A DNA stretch of 64,000 nt from Curvularia sp. ZM96 (taxonomy: Eukaryota > Ascomycota > Dothideomycetes > Pleosporales > Pleosporaceae), in contig JAJGBQ010000007.1 in the NCBI GenBank assembly GCA_022457065.1, positions 124,001 to 188,000 on the forward strand, written 5' to 3'. Position 1 is the first letter of the stretch, and every line of letters begins with the position of its first letter. Position numbers and translations under genes: made by a program. Positions 31,619 through 43,252 of the stretch are shown here, one piece after another. The notes beneath the pieces are model-generated. The model was not told the origin of the DNA and did not search any database. It saw nothing but the letters and a program-made list of their open reading frames with translations.

Positions 31619-32674
31619 ATGCTGAAGCCACGGCTTTTCTCAACATTGCGACGTTTGCAGCATGAAAATCCTCTCGTATGTTTGTCTATGAGACGGGGGA
31701 GCGCAGTAGTTGATGTCTTCCGCAGGGCCTTCCTCGCTCCGGCGCGCCGCCACAAATGCCTCGGATGCAGCGAGGACTGCCGCAGAAGAGGAAGATCAAA
31801 GATGTAAACAAAGTCATTGCTGTCTCATCAGCAAAAGGCGGCGTTGGAAAGAGTACCATTGCCGGTATGCCTGGCCAACGTTGGTACCTTGGGAAACGAC
31901 AAGACGCTGAAACCACATGTTAGTGAACTTGGCCTTGAGCTTCGCACGGCGTGGCTATAGAGCCGGCATTCTTGACACCGATATATTCGGGCCCTCTATA
32001 CCAACTTTGCTTGACTTGTCTGGCGAGCCTCGACTATCCACCAGTCAGTCTGCTACGCGTCCCAACAAGCTAATTCGCTCTGACTTTCGCGACTAGACAA
32101 CCAACTCCTGCCACTTTCAAACTATGGCCTCAAATCCATGTCTATGGGTTATCTCATTCCAGAGTCTTCACCTGTAGCTTGGCGGGGCCTGATGGTGATG
32201 AAAGCTCTGCAGCAATTGCTACATGAAGTAGAGTGGGGTGGACTGGATATCCTCGTTCTTGACATGCCACCGGGGACCGGGGACGTACAGCTGACTATCA
32301 CTCAACAACTGGTTCTGGATGGCGCCCTCATTATCTCCACACCTCAGGAATTGTCACTCAAAGACGCCGTAAAAGGTGTTGAGCTGTTTCGAAAAGTCGA
32401 TGTAAGATTGCTAGGCCTTGTGTGTAACATGGCGGGATACAAATGCCCCGGTTGTGGAGACGTGCACGAGGTATTTGGCAGCATGAACAACATCAGAGCT
32501 ATGTGCAGCAAGTACGAACTGAATATGCTGGGCGAGATTCCATTAGATGGCAGCGTTGGCGCGAACGCAGATCGCGGCAAACCGACTGTCGTGGCACAGC
32601 CGGACGGTGAGCGAGCTATGACTTTTGTGAGCATTGCCCAACAGCTGGAAGGCCTGATTGGGTTGAAAAAATGA
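31619..32674 (+). CDS. IND1: Mitochondrial P-loop ATPase Ind1/NUBPL, complex I Fe-S assembly
   Basis: Four exons (31619-31675, 31726-31864, 31924-32043, 32097-32674) give 297 residues. The first 19 residues (MLKPRLFSTLRRLQHENPL) form a basic, acid-free presequence for mitochondria. The Mrp/NBP35-type deviant Walker A is SSAKGGVGKST; other motifs are GILDTDIFGPS, VLDMPPGTGDV and GLVCNMAGYKCPGCG, whose CxxC binds the bridging Fe-S cluster in Ind1 dimers. Ind1 delivers Fe-S clusters to respiratory complex I. Splicing at G-TG and A-AC junctions restores the family sequence. Intron 3 starts GTCAGT. Confidence 0.93.
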
Positions 32675-33621
32675 GTTGCGATCTCGATGCAGTCCAGCTT
32701 ATCAGGAACCGAGGCTGAGTAAGGAGAATGAGACGCCCAACGCCAAAGTACTAGATGTCTTCACCCTGAGTCATATCATCATGAGACAAATTCGAGCATC
32801 ATGATCTAGAAATTTTCGCTATTCCTGGTGCCAGGCTATTACAATTGAAGTAGCTAAAAGTCCTTCGACAATGAACTCTAAAGTAGCAGCTGGGGGTTTA
32901 TCCATACGTGCTAGCTGAGAAGCAAACTGCAGTGGAACGATAATAAAGAAAGCGGAACTAGCTCTCTCGAATCACGCCAATAACGCCCAGCATACGGTAA
33001 TTGTTTTTTGACCGAGAGAGAAGTCGCCTATTTGTGACACACGCGTGCAACCTTTTTGTCCCTCGGCGACTTTCAGAGTCTCCGGGATTCTGCAGACTTA
33101 AACCCAGACTAGGCCTATGGAAAGGGACATTAGAGTAACCTCGGTGATGCACCAGGCGACCACAATAAATACCCCGCATCAACCCCGCAACCAGTTTCAT
33201 GACTAGCACCCGCTATGATTGGAATGACCAAGTATCTTGTCCATAAGCTGACGTTGAGTTCTAGCTGAAAGGCCACTAGTACTACAGAGTGGACCGGAGC
33301 CTCTCAGCTCCAACTATTCAATTGGTACGGCTAACAACGAGTATAATATGACGACGATCAATTTAGAACATTACGAATACATAGTTACGCCCGGAGATAG
33401 TTACGTCCGAAAATAGTGTCCGACGTAAGATCATCGAGACTCCCTTTAAGCTCTTCGAAATCCTAGTCAAACCTGTTAGCTTGTACTCAACTTCAACAAC
33501 ATCAACAATTGTTTCGATCAGTGCTGAAATCGCACGACTATTTCCATCGACGAGTCCTTCTAGAACATTACCTAGATATCTGCCTACAACAAGAGAATCT
33601 TCATTATCCCCAGTCGTTGTC
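32675..33621. other. Intergenic, no supported gene
   Basis: It lies between IND1 and the monooxygenase gene. A weak 86-codon frame on the minus strand has no features. Nothing else is supported. Confidence 0.5.
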
Positions 33622-35628
33622 ATGGCGCCAGATCTGAATGCTATGGGAAGTGACGGGCGATGGGACTATTCCATGCCAGGGTCGAGTGGATACAATGTGC
33701 CCAACATCATCTACAATGTGAGTCTGATTACTCTTTTCTTCTGAAAACTAAGGGCTGAAGATGTGAATAGGATCCCTCGACCCGGAAGTTGAAAGTCCTA
33801 ACTGTCGGAGCTGGTTTGTCTGGCATCCAAATGGCATATCTGATGCAAAAGCACACGGAGAATGTGGAGCATGTTATCTACGAGAAAAACGCAACCCTTG
33901 GAGGAACTTGGTACGAGAACCGATACCCAGGTAAGCTTAAACGGCAGTTTAGCGTTTCCCCCTAGCTGAATTCTTCAAGGATGCGCCTGCGATATCCCAT
34001 CGCATGCTTACACACTGAACTGGGCGCTTAACCCTGATTGGCCTCGATTCTTCTCTTACGCTCCGGATATCCAAAAGTATCTGGAGAAAGTATGCGACGT
34101 TTTTGATTTGCGCAAGTATATGACTTTCAATACTGAAGTTATCCGGGCCGAGTGGCAGGATGATGTCGGTAAGTGGAAAGTCACGTTGCGCCAGAAAACG
34201 GCGTCGGGTGAAGAGCGAGAATTCCAAGACGAATGCGACCTTTTCCTGTATGCTTCGGGAATTCTCAACAACCACAAGTGGCCTGGCATCAAAGGCATTA
34301 ATAGCTTCAAGGGACGCATGGTGCACACAGCAAGATGGCCACAGGACTACCAGAGTGAGCAATGGAAGAATGAGCGGGTAGCTGTCATTGGTTCTGGAGC
34401 TTCTTCAATCCAGACAGTGCCCGCTATGCAGCCACACGTTAAACATCTGGACGTATTCGTCCGTACAGGCGTGTGGTTTGTGCAGATTGCGAACAACTAC
34501 GGCCAGAACAAGGAGTATACGGAAGAGGAACGTGATGAATTTCGGCGCGACCCACGCAAGTTGGTTGCGCATGCGAAGGATATTGAGAACCAAGTCAACG
34601 GGCTGTGGGGAGCTTTCTACAATGGAAGTGAAACTCAAAAGACAATAACAAATTTCTTCAAAGAGAGAATGAAGGAGTTTATCAAAGATGAGCGACTCCT
34701 CAAGGGTTTCACTCCGAAGTTTGAAGTTGGCTGTAAGTTGCATCGCTGACTGGCCGGGAAATTGTTTGCTGAACCCGTTGCAGGTCGAAGAATTACGCCA
34801 GGAGATCCGTATATGAACGCAATCCAGGAACCCAATGTCGATGTGCACTTCACTGCTGTTGACGAGATTACCGAGAAAGGAGTGATTGGCGCCGACGGTG
34901 TGGAGCGTGAAGTGGACACGATCATCTGCGCAACCGGCTTTGACGTAACATACCGCCCTCGCTTCCCAATCATTGGCAAAAATGGTGTCAACCTGTATGA
35001 AAAGTGGAAGAACGAGCCCGAAGGTTATCTGGGCCTCGCATGTCCCGACATGCCGAATTGGCTCATGTTCATTGGCCCAACATGGCCTGTCGAAAACGGC
35101 TCTGTGACTGGGCCTTTGTTTTCAGTCGCCGAGTACGCGATTAAGATCATCAAGAAGATGCAGCGCGACCACATCAAGTCGTGGGTTCCGCGACAAGACA
35201 TTACGGATAAATTCAACGAGCATGCTCAAGAATGGATCAAGCATACGGTGTGGAAGGACGATTGTCGCTCATGGTACAAGAACAACGAGACCGGGCGTGT
35301 GAATGCTGTGTGGCCTGGCTCTTCAAACCAGTACGCCGAGGTCATCGAGACGCCTCGGTACGAAGACTTTGAGATTGAGTATATGCACAAGAACCCGTGG
35401 GCGCATCTCGGAATGGGATATGCCATGTGTAATGCCAAGTTCCCCAACAGCGACATTAGTCCGTATCTACAGCTGGAGAATATCGATCCCAAGTGGCTCA
35501 AGGCAGTGGGGTGCGAAGTAGCAGGAGATGAGGTTCAAAAGGTAAGAGACACCAAGGAGGAGCCGGCTGTAGAAAGAAAAGGAGCAGATGCGAACCTGGG
35601 ACAAGGAGACGGGAACACTCTGACGTAA
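33622..35628 (+). CDS. FAD-dependent monooxygenase, Baeyer-Villiger type
   Basis: Four exons (33622-33717, 33771-33930, 33980-34732, 34784-35628) give 617 residues. FAD site: VGAGLSGIQMAY (45-50 core). GGTWYENRYPGCACD is formed across intron 2. The fingerprint FKGRMVHTARWP (about 196-207) fits the type I BVMO pattern FxGxxxHxxxW(P/D). The NADPH Rossmann motif is VIGSGASSIQ (about 221), and ATGFDV closes the FAD domain. It should insert oxygen next to a carbonyl using NADPH and O2; such enzymes serve in steroid, polyketide or terpenoid modification. The C-terminal 30 residues are charged and likely disordered. No biosynthetic core enzyme lies next to it. Confidence 0.92.
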
Positions 35629-35927
35629 GCTTAAGATACACTCGCATCATCGTGATACTGGAGGCGGACAAGTTCTCGGTCGGAAGGGGAGCGCCTTTCC
35701 GAGACTTTGAACTAGCAGTATGTAGGTTGGTCCCTCGAATTTTCGTGCTTATAGTCCAATTCTGATCATTAGCTAATCGGCGTGAAGCGGACGAAATACA
35801 CTCGTTGACACCACTTGTATATCTCGAACAACTCGTGGATGTGTGCATTCCCATTATCGTCGCTAATGCCGTAGAACCATGCCACTATGGAAACTTGTTG
35901 CTAGACTAGGAGCATACACATACCATA

Positions 35928-35973
35928 AGCTCGGACACCGAGTAGTGGCCACACCCAGTAGTGGCCACCCCAA
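35928..35973 (+). repeat. Left terminal inverted repeat of second Fot1-type element
   Basis: It starts AGCTCGGACACCG and contains AGTAGTGGCCAC twice in direct orientation. It differs from the right end at one position. Confidence 0.92.
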
Positions 35974-37702
35974 TCAAAACAGCGTCACCAAACTTTGAAG
36001 CCAAATATCGCAGTAACAACGATTAAATTCGCCACTTGCTACACATAGAATTAAAAGCAGTACTACTAGAAGTAATCTGCCTAGTTGTAGTAGTTTTTCT
36101 TTGCTGCTGTCTAGTAGTTTTGACTGTTTCAGCAGCAGCAGCTTCTATCGCGAGCCTTACTGCTTCGCGATCAGCAAAACGCTGATTAGGATCTTGTTGA
36201 ACTCGTTTTCTTCGCTGGTGATGATGCTGGATAGTCTGAAGCTGCTATTCTAGCTGATTATTGCGTAGTTATAGCTCTGCTACTTGAGTATTTTTGATAT
36301 CAATAGCCTTACTAGCCTTGGCGAGTAACTGGCGGGTAGATCGCGACAGTAGCTCTGACTGTAGAAGCTACTGCTGCGCGTGGTATATATCGCGAGACTG
36401 CTGTGGTGTACTTGGGCCGTCTATACTACTATTACTTAGCTGTTCTAGTGGTGGTGGAGTAATTGGGCGCGTCTAGATCTGCGAAGACTCCAGAACAAGC
36501 CTTGGGTTATATGGAGACAGCCCTAATGCCCGCCAGCCAGCCCGTATCACCCGATCAGATAGCCCAGCCTCTCGCGCCTGACAGTAGATTGATATAAAAG
36601 CTTGCTTCTTGATTGGTGCAGCGTCGTCAAGCGCAGCGAGGGCCTGGATCTGATTGCGATAGCTAGACTTGGTGACAGAGAACGGAGCTAGATCAAGTGG
36701 CTGGAGTATATGAGAGGAGTGAGCAGGCAGGTATAATAGATATATAGAGTGCTGATAGCAAGCCCACATGAATTCTGGAGTAATATGAGATCCATGGCCA
36801 TCAAGTATTAGTAGTCGATTGCGTAGTTGAGCAGCGCGATCAGCAGCGCAATCAGTAGTTTCTGCGATAAATATCCGTGATAACCACTCAAATCCGATAT
36901 CGTTAGACGTCCAGCCATTAGCTGACGTGGTGTAGTACCACTCAGGTATAGCCTGTGATGGGAACCAGCTTGACTGAAGATTTTGGCCCTTAAAGACAAT
37001 TACTGGTGATAACTTAGCCCCAGTAGCTGAGACGCACTCAATAATTGATACCCACTCGCGCGTTTCTGGCGATTAGACGTAAGCCTTGCGTTTAGTAGCT
37101 GAAGCAACTACTTAAGAGTTACTGCAGACGCCCAGCGCGATCCCAGTCTCATCCATATTATAGATATCCGCGTAACAGACGTTAAGTCGCGATCGCGTCT
37201 GCTCAAAGAGCTCAAAGAAAGCTCCGATCGCGTCTGGCGTCGCTGCCTTAGCCCTAGCAGTTTCGATCGTCCGGCCGACGACTAAGTAGACGCGTGGATT
37301 ACGGCGTAGAAAGCTAGAGATCCAATACTTGCTAAGTGGAGCAGTATCACCGTTCTGATCGAGTATCCGGATCACCATTTGCCGAAGGAGCGTATGGCTA
37401 GGTGGGCGCGCGCAGCTATCTTCATATAGGATCCAGTTAACAAGTTTAATTTCTTGATCTAGTGATAATCGCTGCTCGTGGCGGTGAGCTATTACGCGTT
37501 GAACTCGCCCAGCGAGACGGTGGCGGAGTGTTGATCGCGGGACGCTGTACGCGGCAGCAGCAGCTTTCTGTGATTTAAAAACACCAGCATGATAATCGCG
37601 GATAGCAGATTGAATAGAGACTTCACGATTGGCCATATTAGACACGTTTTGGTGGTGGTGGATAGCTTCAAAATTCAAAAAAAGTTATTGTTGGTGGAGT
37701 AG

Positions 37703-37748
37703 TTGGGGTGGCCACTACTGGGGGTGGCCACTACTCGGTGTCCGAGCT
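37703..37748 (-). repeat. Right terminal inverted repeat of second Fot1-type element
   Basis: Inverted copy of the left repeat with one mismatch; the doubled GTGGCCACTACT motif is present, and TA follows. Confidence 0.92.
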
Positions 37749-37750
37749 TA

Positions 37751-38154
37751 TTCGTTGTATTCAGCTCCCCAACAATGATAAAGCTGATGGGTAGCACGTG
37801 ACCATGCACGAAGCTTCCAAACCTTACTCCAGGCTCATTATGCATGTCATTGGCAGGGTATCATTAATTAAAACAAACTTCAAAAGTAAAAACCCCGACC
37901 AGGACAAGGATGTATCAGTATGAACATGAACGCACCGCCACAAAGTGGGGGAGGGGAGGGGAGTGGGGAGATGCATGCGTTAGTCTCGAAACCCGCATCC
38001 AATAACAATCACATACCTTTCTCATACCTGCATCGATGTGCATGTACGTACGTATGTACATGTACAAGCTCGGATCCTGTGTGATCCGTATCGCCGAACT
38101 GATCCTGACTTCCTCCCCAAGTCCCGTCAATACAACCACAGAGTAGTACCAGCC
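37751..38154. other. Intergenic, promoter side of the threonine aspartase-like gene
   Basis: It contains a GTACGTACGTATGTACATGTAC alternating stretch near 38042-38063. I see no gene. Confidence 0.5.
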
Positions 38155-39492
38155 ATGTCGGAAAAGCGCCACATCGACGATACACTCAAAGAGGGCGTCA
38201 TACCGCGCATCATTATTCACGGTGGTGCAGGAAACATTACGCGCACATCTGTTCCGCGGGACCTATACGACAAGTACCGTGCCTCTCTCCTCCGCATTGT
38301 CGACCTTGCAGCCAAACAGCTCGCGGAACCGGGAGCCACAGCCTTGGACGTGGCAACGTACGCTGTCAGCCTCTTGGAAGACGACCCCTTGTACAATTCA
38401 GCCCATGGCGCTGTCTTTACACGCGAGGGTAAGAATGAGCTCGAGTGCAGCATCATGGTGTCAAACGGGTATAAGAAACGTGGTGTGGGGTGCATGCTCC
38501 TGCGACAGGTTAAGAATCCCATTGAGCTTGCCCGAGAGCTTCTTGTCAGGGGTGAAGAAGTAGACGGGGGAGGTGCAGGTGGTCACTGTCAGTATAGCGG
38601 GGAGTTCGCTGAGAGCCTCGCACGGGAATGGGGCTTGGAATTGGTGGACCCTGCGTATTTCTTTACCCAGAGAAGGTGGAAGGAACATTTGCACGGGCTC
38701 GAGGAGGAGAAAAAACTGGGGCGCGCGGGTGCACAAGCAGATGAAACAAGCGATTTCGAGAAGAACAATTATATTCCGCTTGGTACGTGCGGTGCTGTTG
38801 TGGTAGACAGCTTTGGAACCGTGTGTACTGCTACGTCTACAGGAGGGTTGACAAACAAGGTAGCGGGGCGCATCGGTGATACACCAACCATCGGGGCTGG
38901 GTTCTGGGCAGAAGAATGGTACGAAGAAGAGGCTCCAGCTGTCCAGATGGTGTGTCAGCCTGCCTCAGCGGCCGCAACACTGATAGACCGGTTGTCAAGG
39001 GGCGATCTGTATGGTATGCTGGGGGATTGTCTGCCAATGATGGGCTCCCCGTCTTCAAAATCCACTACAAATCCGTCAAACCAGGCACAGGGAAATTCTT
39101 CACGCCATGCTCGTCACGCCGTCGGTCTCTCTGGAACGGGCAATGGTGACTCTTTCCTCCGTACATCTGCCGCTCGCACGACAGCTGCCAAATCCCGCTT
39201 TTCTTCACAGTCCCTCCGGAATGCAACCACGTGGATGGCTGGACGCGGTGGGGAACTTCAAAAAAGTGCCGGCAACCGATGGGACGGGGTCCATGAGGGT
39301 GTCGGCGGAATCATAGGTATTGAGGTCATCGGGAACAAAGTGGAGGTTGTGCAGGATTACAACGGCGGAGGTATGTTCCGCGCTTGGATAGAGGAGAATG
39401 GATGTCGAAAGTGTTCCATCTTCAGACATGACAGCTGGGAAAGTGGACCGTTGGATTGGCGAGATGTCCAAAATACCGTCGCATTGTCCTAA
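38155..39492 (+). CDS. Threonine aspartase / isoaspartyl peptidase-asparaginase family (Ntn hydrolase)
   Basis: Single exon, 445 residues. The N-terminus has the family strand PRIIIHGGAGNITR. The nucleophile is Thr211 in PLGTCGAVVVD, where autocleavage before Thr would yield alpha and beta chains. TSTGGLTNKVAGRIGDTPTIGAGFWAE is the substrate-binding block of type 2 asparaginases. An insert rich in Ser/Thr/Asn (about 300-350) and a long alpha-beta linker make it more like taspase-1 than plain asparaginase; the exact substrate is open. The start chosen is the ATG after a 5' stretch with no domain. Its 3' end is 65 bases from the convergent receptor gene. Confidence 0.87.
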   Translation: MSEKRHIDDTLKEGVIPRIIIHGGAGNITRTSVPRDLYDKYRASLLRIVDLAAKQLAEPGATALDVATYAVSLLEDDPLYNSAHGAVFTREGKNELECSIMVSNGYKKRGVGCMLLRQVKNPIELARELLVRGEEVDGGGAGGHCQYSGEFAESLAREWGLELVDPAYFFTQRRWKEHLHGLEEEKKLGRAGAQADETSDFEKNNYIPLGTCGAVVVDSFGTVCTATSTGGLTNKVAGRIGDTPTIGAGFWAEEWYEEEAPAVQMVCQPASAAATLIDRLSRGDLYGMLGDCLPMMGSPSSKSTTNPSNQAQGNSSRHARHAVGLSGTGNGDSFLRTSAARTTAAKSRFSSQSLRNATTWMAGRGGELQKSAGNRWDGVHEGVGGIIGIEVIGNKVEVVQDYNGGGMFRAWIEENGCRKCSIFRHDSWESGPLDWRDVQNTVALS

Positions 39493-39557
39493 CACAAGAG
39501 AAGATGAAAAGGAAGGTCTGCTTTTGTTGCAGGGTAGTCGAACAAGACAAGACAGCA

Positions 39558-40644
39558 TTATACTGGGTCCAATGAAGGCGCCTTTGTACGTGTTGTGAGG
39601 TTGATTGTCTCTGATGGGGCTTCGCGGGAGTCTTTCCCAGAGTTTGTCACAGTGTATCCTATTGACTTCAGCTTAAAGCCATAACCGAGATATCTGGAGA
39701 AGTGCGGGAAGGTGGGGAAGGCGCCACAAAGAAGGAGTGCAGAGATCTCAATGATGGCGCAGATTGCAACTATTGCAAGCCAGTACGTATGATCCTCGCT
39801 GGCGAGGTGCTTGATTGTGTAGTGGAGTCGGAATGCGCTACCGATACATGCGCTAAGGCAACCATTAGCTACTTTGTTTCATTTGAGTCCGGACATTGAC
39901 TTACAGTGCTGCGGACCCAAAGATTCCACACACGGCAATCTTCTTCTTCAGGTTCATTTGCAAGCGTGAGACGGAGTAGATGGGAAGGAATAGCAGCGCG
40001 ATGTCGGTGACGAGGTTCATGATACCACTCATAAAACTCGGCTCAGCTATCGTGTTGTGACAAGTTCCTGGAATGAAAGGATCCCACTTCTTCCTAATGG
40101 GGTTGCAAGGGAAGATCCAAGTGACGAGGCTGGCGGTATAGACGCAAGTGAAGGACACGATGCAGATCCAACACGTCCAGAACATGAAGTCACGCGTTCT
40201 GCTGTCGAAGGTGGCTTTGATCTGGAGGATTACGCCAAGTTTTGCGAGATACATGGCAATGCAGTAGACGATTTCGACGGCATAAGCGCGGCGCAGAGCT
40301 CGCATGACCTCGCCGACGGTGACGTTCCACTGATGCTTGCCGAAGCCCAAGCTGATGCTCTCCAAGGTGATGGCAACAAAAGCAAAGTAGGCGACGGTTG
40401 CCATAATCATGACTGCATCTTCGGCACCAAACATTTTGGTGATATGGGCTCTTGTGAAGATGCGAATCATCATGGCGACAGCAGTGATTCCCAAGCAAGT
40501 AAGGATGATGGGCAACCCCCAGGGCCAGATGGAGGTGGCATTGGGATCGAGTGGCATTTCCCCAGACGGTGGCAGGAGAGCTGGACAAGCATCGTCGGGT
40601 CTTTGGACACCGAGACATTTGGTGAGCATCTCTAGCAGTTCCAT
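39558..40644 (-). CDS. PTH11-like integral membrane protein (fungal rhodopsin-like domain)
   Basis: Two exons (39905-40644, 39558-39852) give 344 residues from the ATG MELLEML; an in-frame ATG at 40797 would add 51. Seven membrane segments can be traced, starting WGLPIILTCLGITAVAMMIRIFTR and ending YWLAIVAICAIIEISALLL. Family marks are FGAEDAVMIMATV (W/G-x-DD-like loop), GFGKHQWNV, YLAKLGVILQI and SFTCVYTASLVTWIFPCNPIRKKW. These receptors sense surface or host cues in PTH11-type families, but many members have no known ligand. The intron (52 bp, GTAAGT...CTTAG) restores IFGSAALACIGSAFRL. Start uncertain. Confidence 0.85.
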
Positions 40645-41731
40645 GGCGGCGACAAAAGGTAGCAGCACTGCAAGGTAGAGGCAACGAATGTCGAAGAAAG
40701 GTGATGTCGGAGTCGGAGCATCCAAACACGGCAAGTCAAACAAGTCATACATATACGGTAGACATGGAGCAACCAGCCTAGCAGTAGCCAAATTCAATCT
40801 ATGGCACTATTCTAGTCGTTTGATGCCGTCCCACACTAGTGCGACTGTGGACATGGCCAGTGTTGAGGATGCGCAGGGCAAGTCGATGGCACTAGCACCG
40901 TGTGGCGTGCGGGTCGGGCTGCAAGGGACCACTCGGAGTATTTACATCGTGTAGAGGCGTCAAGCCCCTGGGCAGTAAGTTAGACATGTTCAAGCCGGAG
41001 CGTTATCCTAACGACGTTGCTGTCGTCAGACTTGTGGCTACTGGCATCAGACGGCTCATTCCCATGCTTGGCGTACGACAGTCGATGCGCCTCGAGTGAC
41101 CTTTTTTCGCCGATAATGAACTGCAGCGTCCTTACTGTGATGGAAAGTTGGCTGGTCAACAATGGGCTTGGGCTTTCTAGTGCGGCCTAAAGGTGTGGAG
41201 TAGAAGGGAAAGCGACTCGCGCAGTCGAGGATCAGCAGCAGCGACTTTGGACGCTTGCAACGCGATGCTACCGGATACCAATCACCCGTAGTCGATCATC
41301 GGATGGCGTAGTGGTAATGCAGGACAGGGATGCCACGCGATGGGACGGCAATTGGAGATTAGAAAGCCCGGTCTGAAGCGGCCGCGAAACTTGCGGCACA
41401 GGGTTGCTTTTTAGTCTCCATGTTAATTCCCTAAACCGTGAGGGGGCGTCGGGCGGGTCAAGACACGGATGCAGGAAGACACTGAGAGCGAGAGCAGAGG
41501 TGAGCCCGAGTGAATGCGATGGGATGAGTGAAGGAGAAAGCAAGGAAGCAGAGAGAAGGACAACGAGAGGCACGGTCGGACCGGACGACTCAGCCACACT
41601 ATAACATGATCCCCCGCGCCGACAGCTGCCCATCCACATCCGCCCTCTTCTCTCCGCACCTCACCTCGACGCCAGAACTCGCGCTTCATTCCCGTGTCCC
41701 CTGCTCTCCAGAGAGCACCCCGACCGCCGCC
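40645..41731. other. Divergent intergenic region, about 1.1 kb
   Basis: It separates the receptor from the SYLF-SH3 gene. I see no gene, repeat or RNA that can be supported. Confidence 0.5.
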
Positions 41732-43252
41732 ATGGGTTTCAGTCTCAACAACCCGCTGCCCTCGTCCATGAGCAGTAAGTCGCCCATCCGCCACACTTTG
41801 GGCCATAGGGTTGCCTAGCCGGTGACGTCGCTGACACAAACTATCGCTCCACAGGCGAATGTCGCAAGACGGGAAAGATTCTGGCCTCTTTTGTCGACCC
41901 ACGACAGGCTTTTGGCCCAGACAAGATTATCCCTCCGAACGTCCTCGCAAATGCAAAGGTAAATTGCCCTTCCAGCGCCTATCCGCCCGCTTCCTAGACG
42001 CCAACCGCGCGCGCGTGCCCAATCTATGCTATCCTACACTCCCGTACACATGCAGCACCATAGACTGACTGGAACCACTCTCTAGGGCCTTGCCATCCTC
42101 ACCGTCTTCAAAGCCGGCTTCCTCGGTACAGCGCGATTTGGCTCGGGTGTCGTTGTTGCGCGCCTCGCGGACGGATCGTGGTCGGCTCCTACGGCCATTG
42201 GCACCATCGGAGGCGGCTTCGGCGGACAGATTGGCTTCGAGCTTACCGACTTCGTCTTCATACTCAACGACGCGGCCGCCGTGCGAACATTTGCCCAAGC
42301 AGGCTCGCTGACACTGGGAGGCAATGTCTCCATTGCCGCGGGGCCAGTGGGTCGCAATGCCGAAGCTGCCGGCGCGGCCAGCCTGAAAAGTGTCGCTGGC
42401 ATCTTCAGCTATAGCAAGACAAAAGGCCTGTTTGCTGGTGTCAGTCTTGAGGGAAGTGGTATCATTGAGCGGCGAGACGCCAATGAGAAGTTATACGGTC
42501 GCCGATGGACTGCTCGTGAGATCCTCAGCGGCCAGGTTCCTCCGCCCCCAGCCGCCGAGCCGCTCTTGCGCGTCCTCAACTCGAGAGTATTTTCAGGTGT
42601 AGGAGGAGCTCAGAATGTTACCAACGATGCTATGTACAACGATATCCCCGTTTATGATGATGCGCACGACAACGTGGTATGGCAGGGTCGCCGCGGCTCG
42701 GCCATGGGTGAAGGTGTACGGCGAGACCGCACTGGCTCAATGGGCCAACACGACGACTATGAATACAGAGACCGTCCGCAGCATTCTTCCACTTGGGCAG
42801 ATGATGTCTACGACCGACAACCGTCGTCAGCACCCGGCGGCCTCAACCGCTCCTTCTCCACACGCGCCAACCCCACTGAAACGTTCGATCGCATCGACTC
42901 ACGGAACCGCTCCTCAACGTTCGGCGACGACTATTCGTATAGCGACCGTAAACCCGGAAGACCTTCAGCGCCCAAGCCAGTCTTTGGCCAAACGACTGGA
43001 CAGAAGAAGGCGAGCTTGCAGTCGAATCAAGTCATAGCAAAGTTCACTTTTGACGCTGACCAACCGGGTGATTTGGGCTTTAAGAAAGGCGAGATCATCA
43101 CCATTGTGAAACGCACCGACAACGACACAGATTGGTGGACAGGTCGGATAGGAGATAGGGAAGGCATCTTTCCCAGGTACGTCTTTACATCGATGGGCTG
43201 ACTCTCGAACTTGATGCTGACTTTTGCTAGCAACTACGTTGAGACCGTCTAA
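41732..43252 (+). CDS. YSC84: SYLF and SH3 domain protein, Ysc84/Lsb3 homolog
   Basis: Four exons (41732-41774, 41855-41958, 42086-43176, 43231-43252) give 419 residues. Start context GCCGCC-ATGG is ideal. The SYLF (DUF500) domain spans about 10-220: SECRKTGKILASFVDPRQ, ANAKGLAILTVFKAGFLGTARFGSG, GGGFGGQIGFELTDFVFILN, FSYSKTKGLFAGVSLEGS. A Ser/Arg-rich linker follows, then a C-terminal SH3 domain (AKFTFDADQPGDLGFKKGEII, WWTGRIGDREGIFPSNYVETV) completed by a 22-base last exon. In yeast Ysc84 and Lsb3 bind Las17 and actin at endocytic patches; the SYLF domain also binds lipids. Confidence 0.93.

Larger units (their letters stand above)
35928..37748 (-). mobile_element. Second Fot1/pogo-type DNA transposon, mildly RIP-mutated (1,821 bp)
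   Basis: TA (35926-35927, 37749-37750) flanks 46-bp terminal inverted repeats with one mismatch. The transposase frame runs from ATG 37636 to TAA 36023: HTH_psq (IQSAIRDYHAGVFKSQKAAA), a CENP-B-like domain (RQMVIRILDQNGDTAPLSKYW), then DDE_1 with YNMDETGIALG, LLILDGHGSH and LYLPAHSSHILQPLD. Stops interrupt it at 37112-37114, near 37077, at 36473-36475 and three further sites; all are TAA or TAG, as RIP makes from CAA/CAG. Far fewer lesions than in the first element suggest a younger copy or fewer rounds of RIP. Not functional as read. Confidence 0.92.

Noticed and set aside
38042..38063. Alternating GTAC/ATGT stretch as a possible repeat element
   Set aside because: Too short and imperfect; it reads as simple sequence in a promoter.
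40057..40635. 192-codon plus-strand frame opposite the PTH11-like gene
   Set aside because: It overlaps clear membrane-protein coding on the other strand and shows no domain.
41305..41345. Stretch with a TAGTGGTAA string like a tRNA D-arm
   Set aside because: No acceptor stem, anticodon stem or T-arm could be paired around it.
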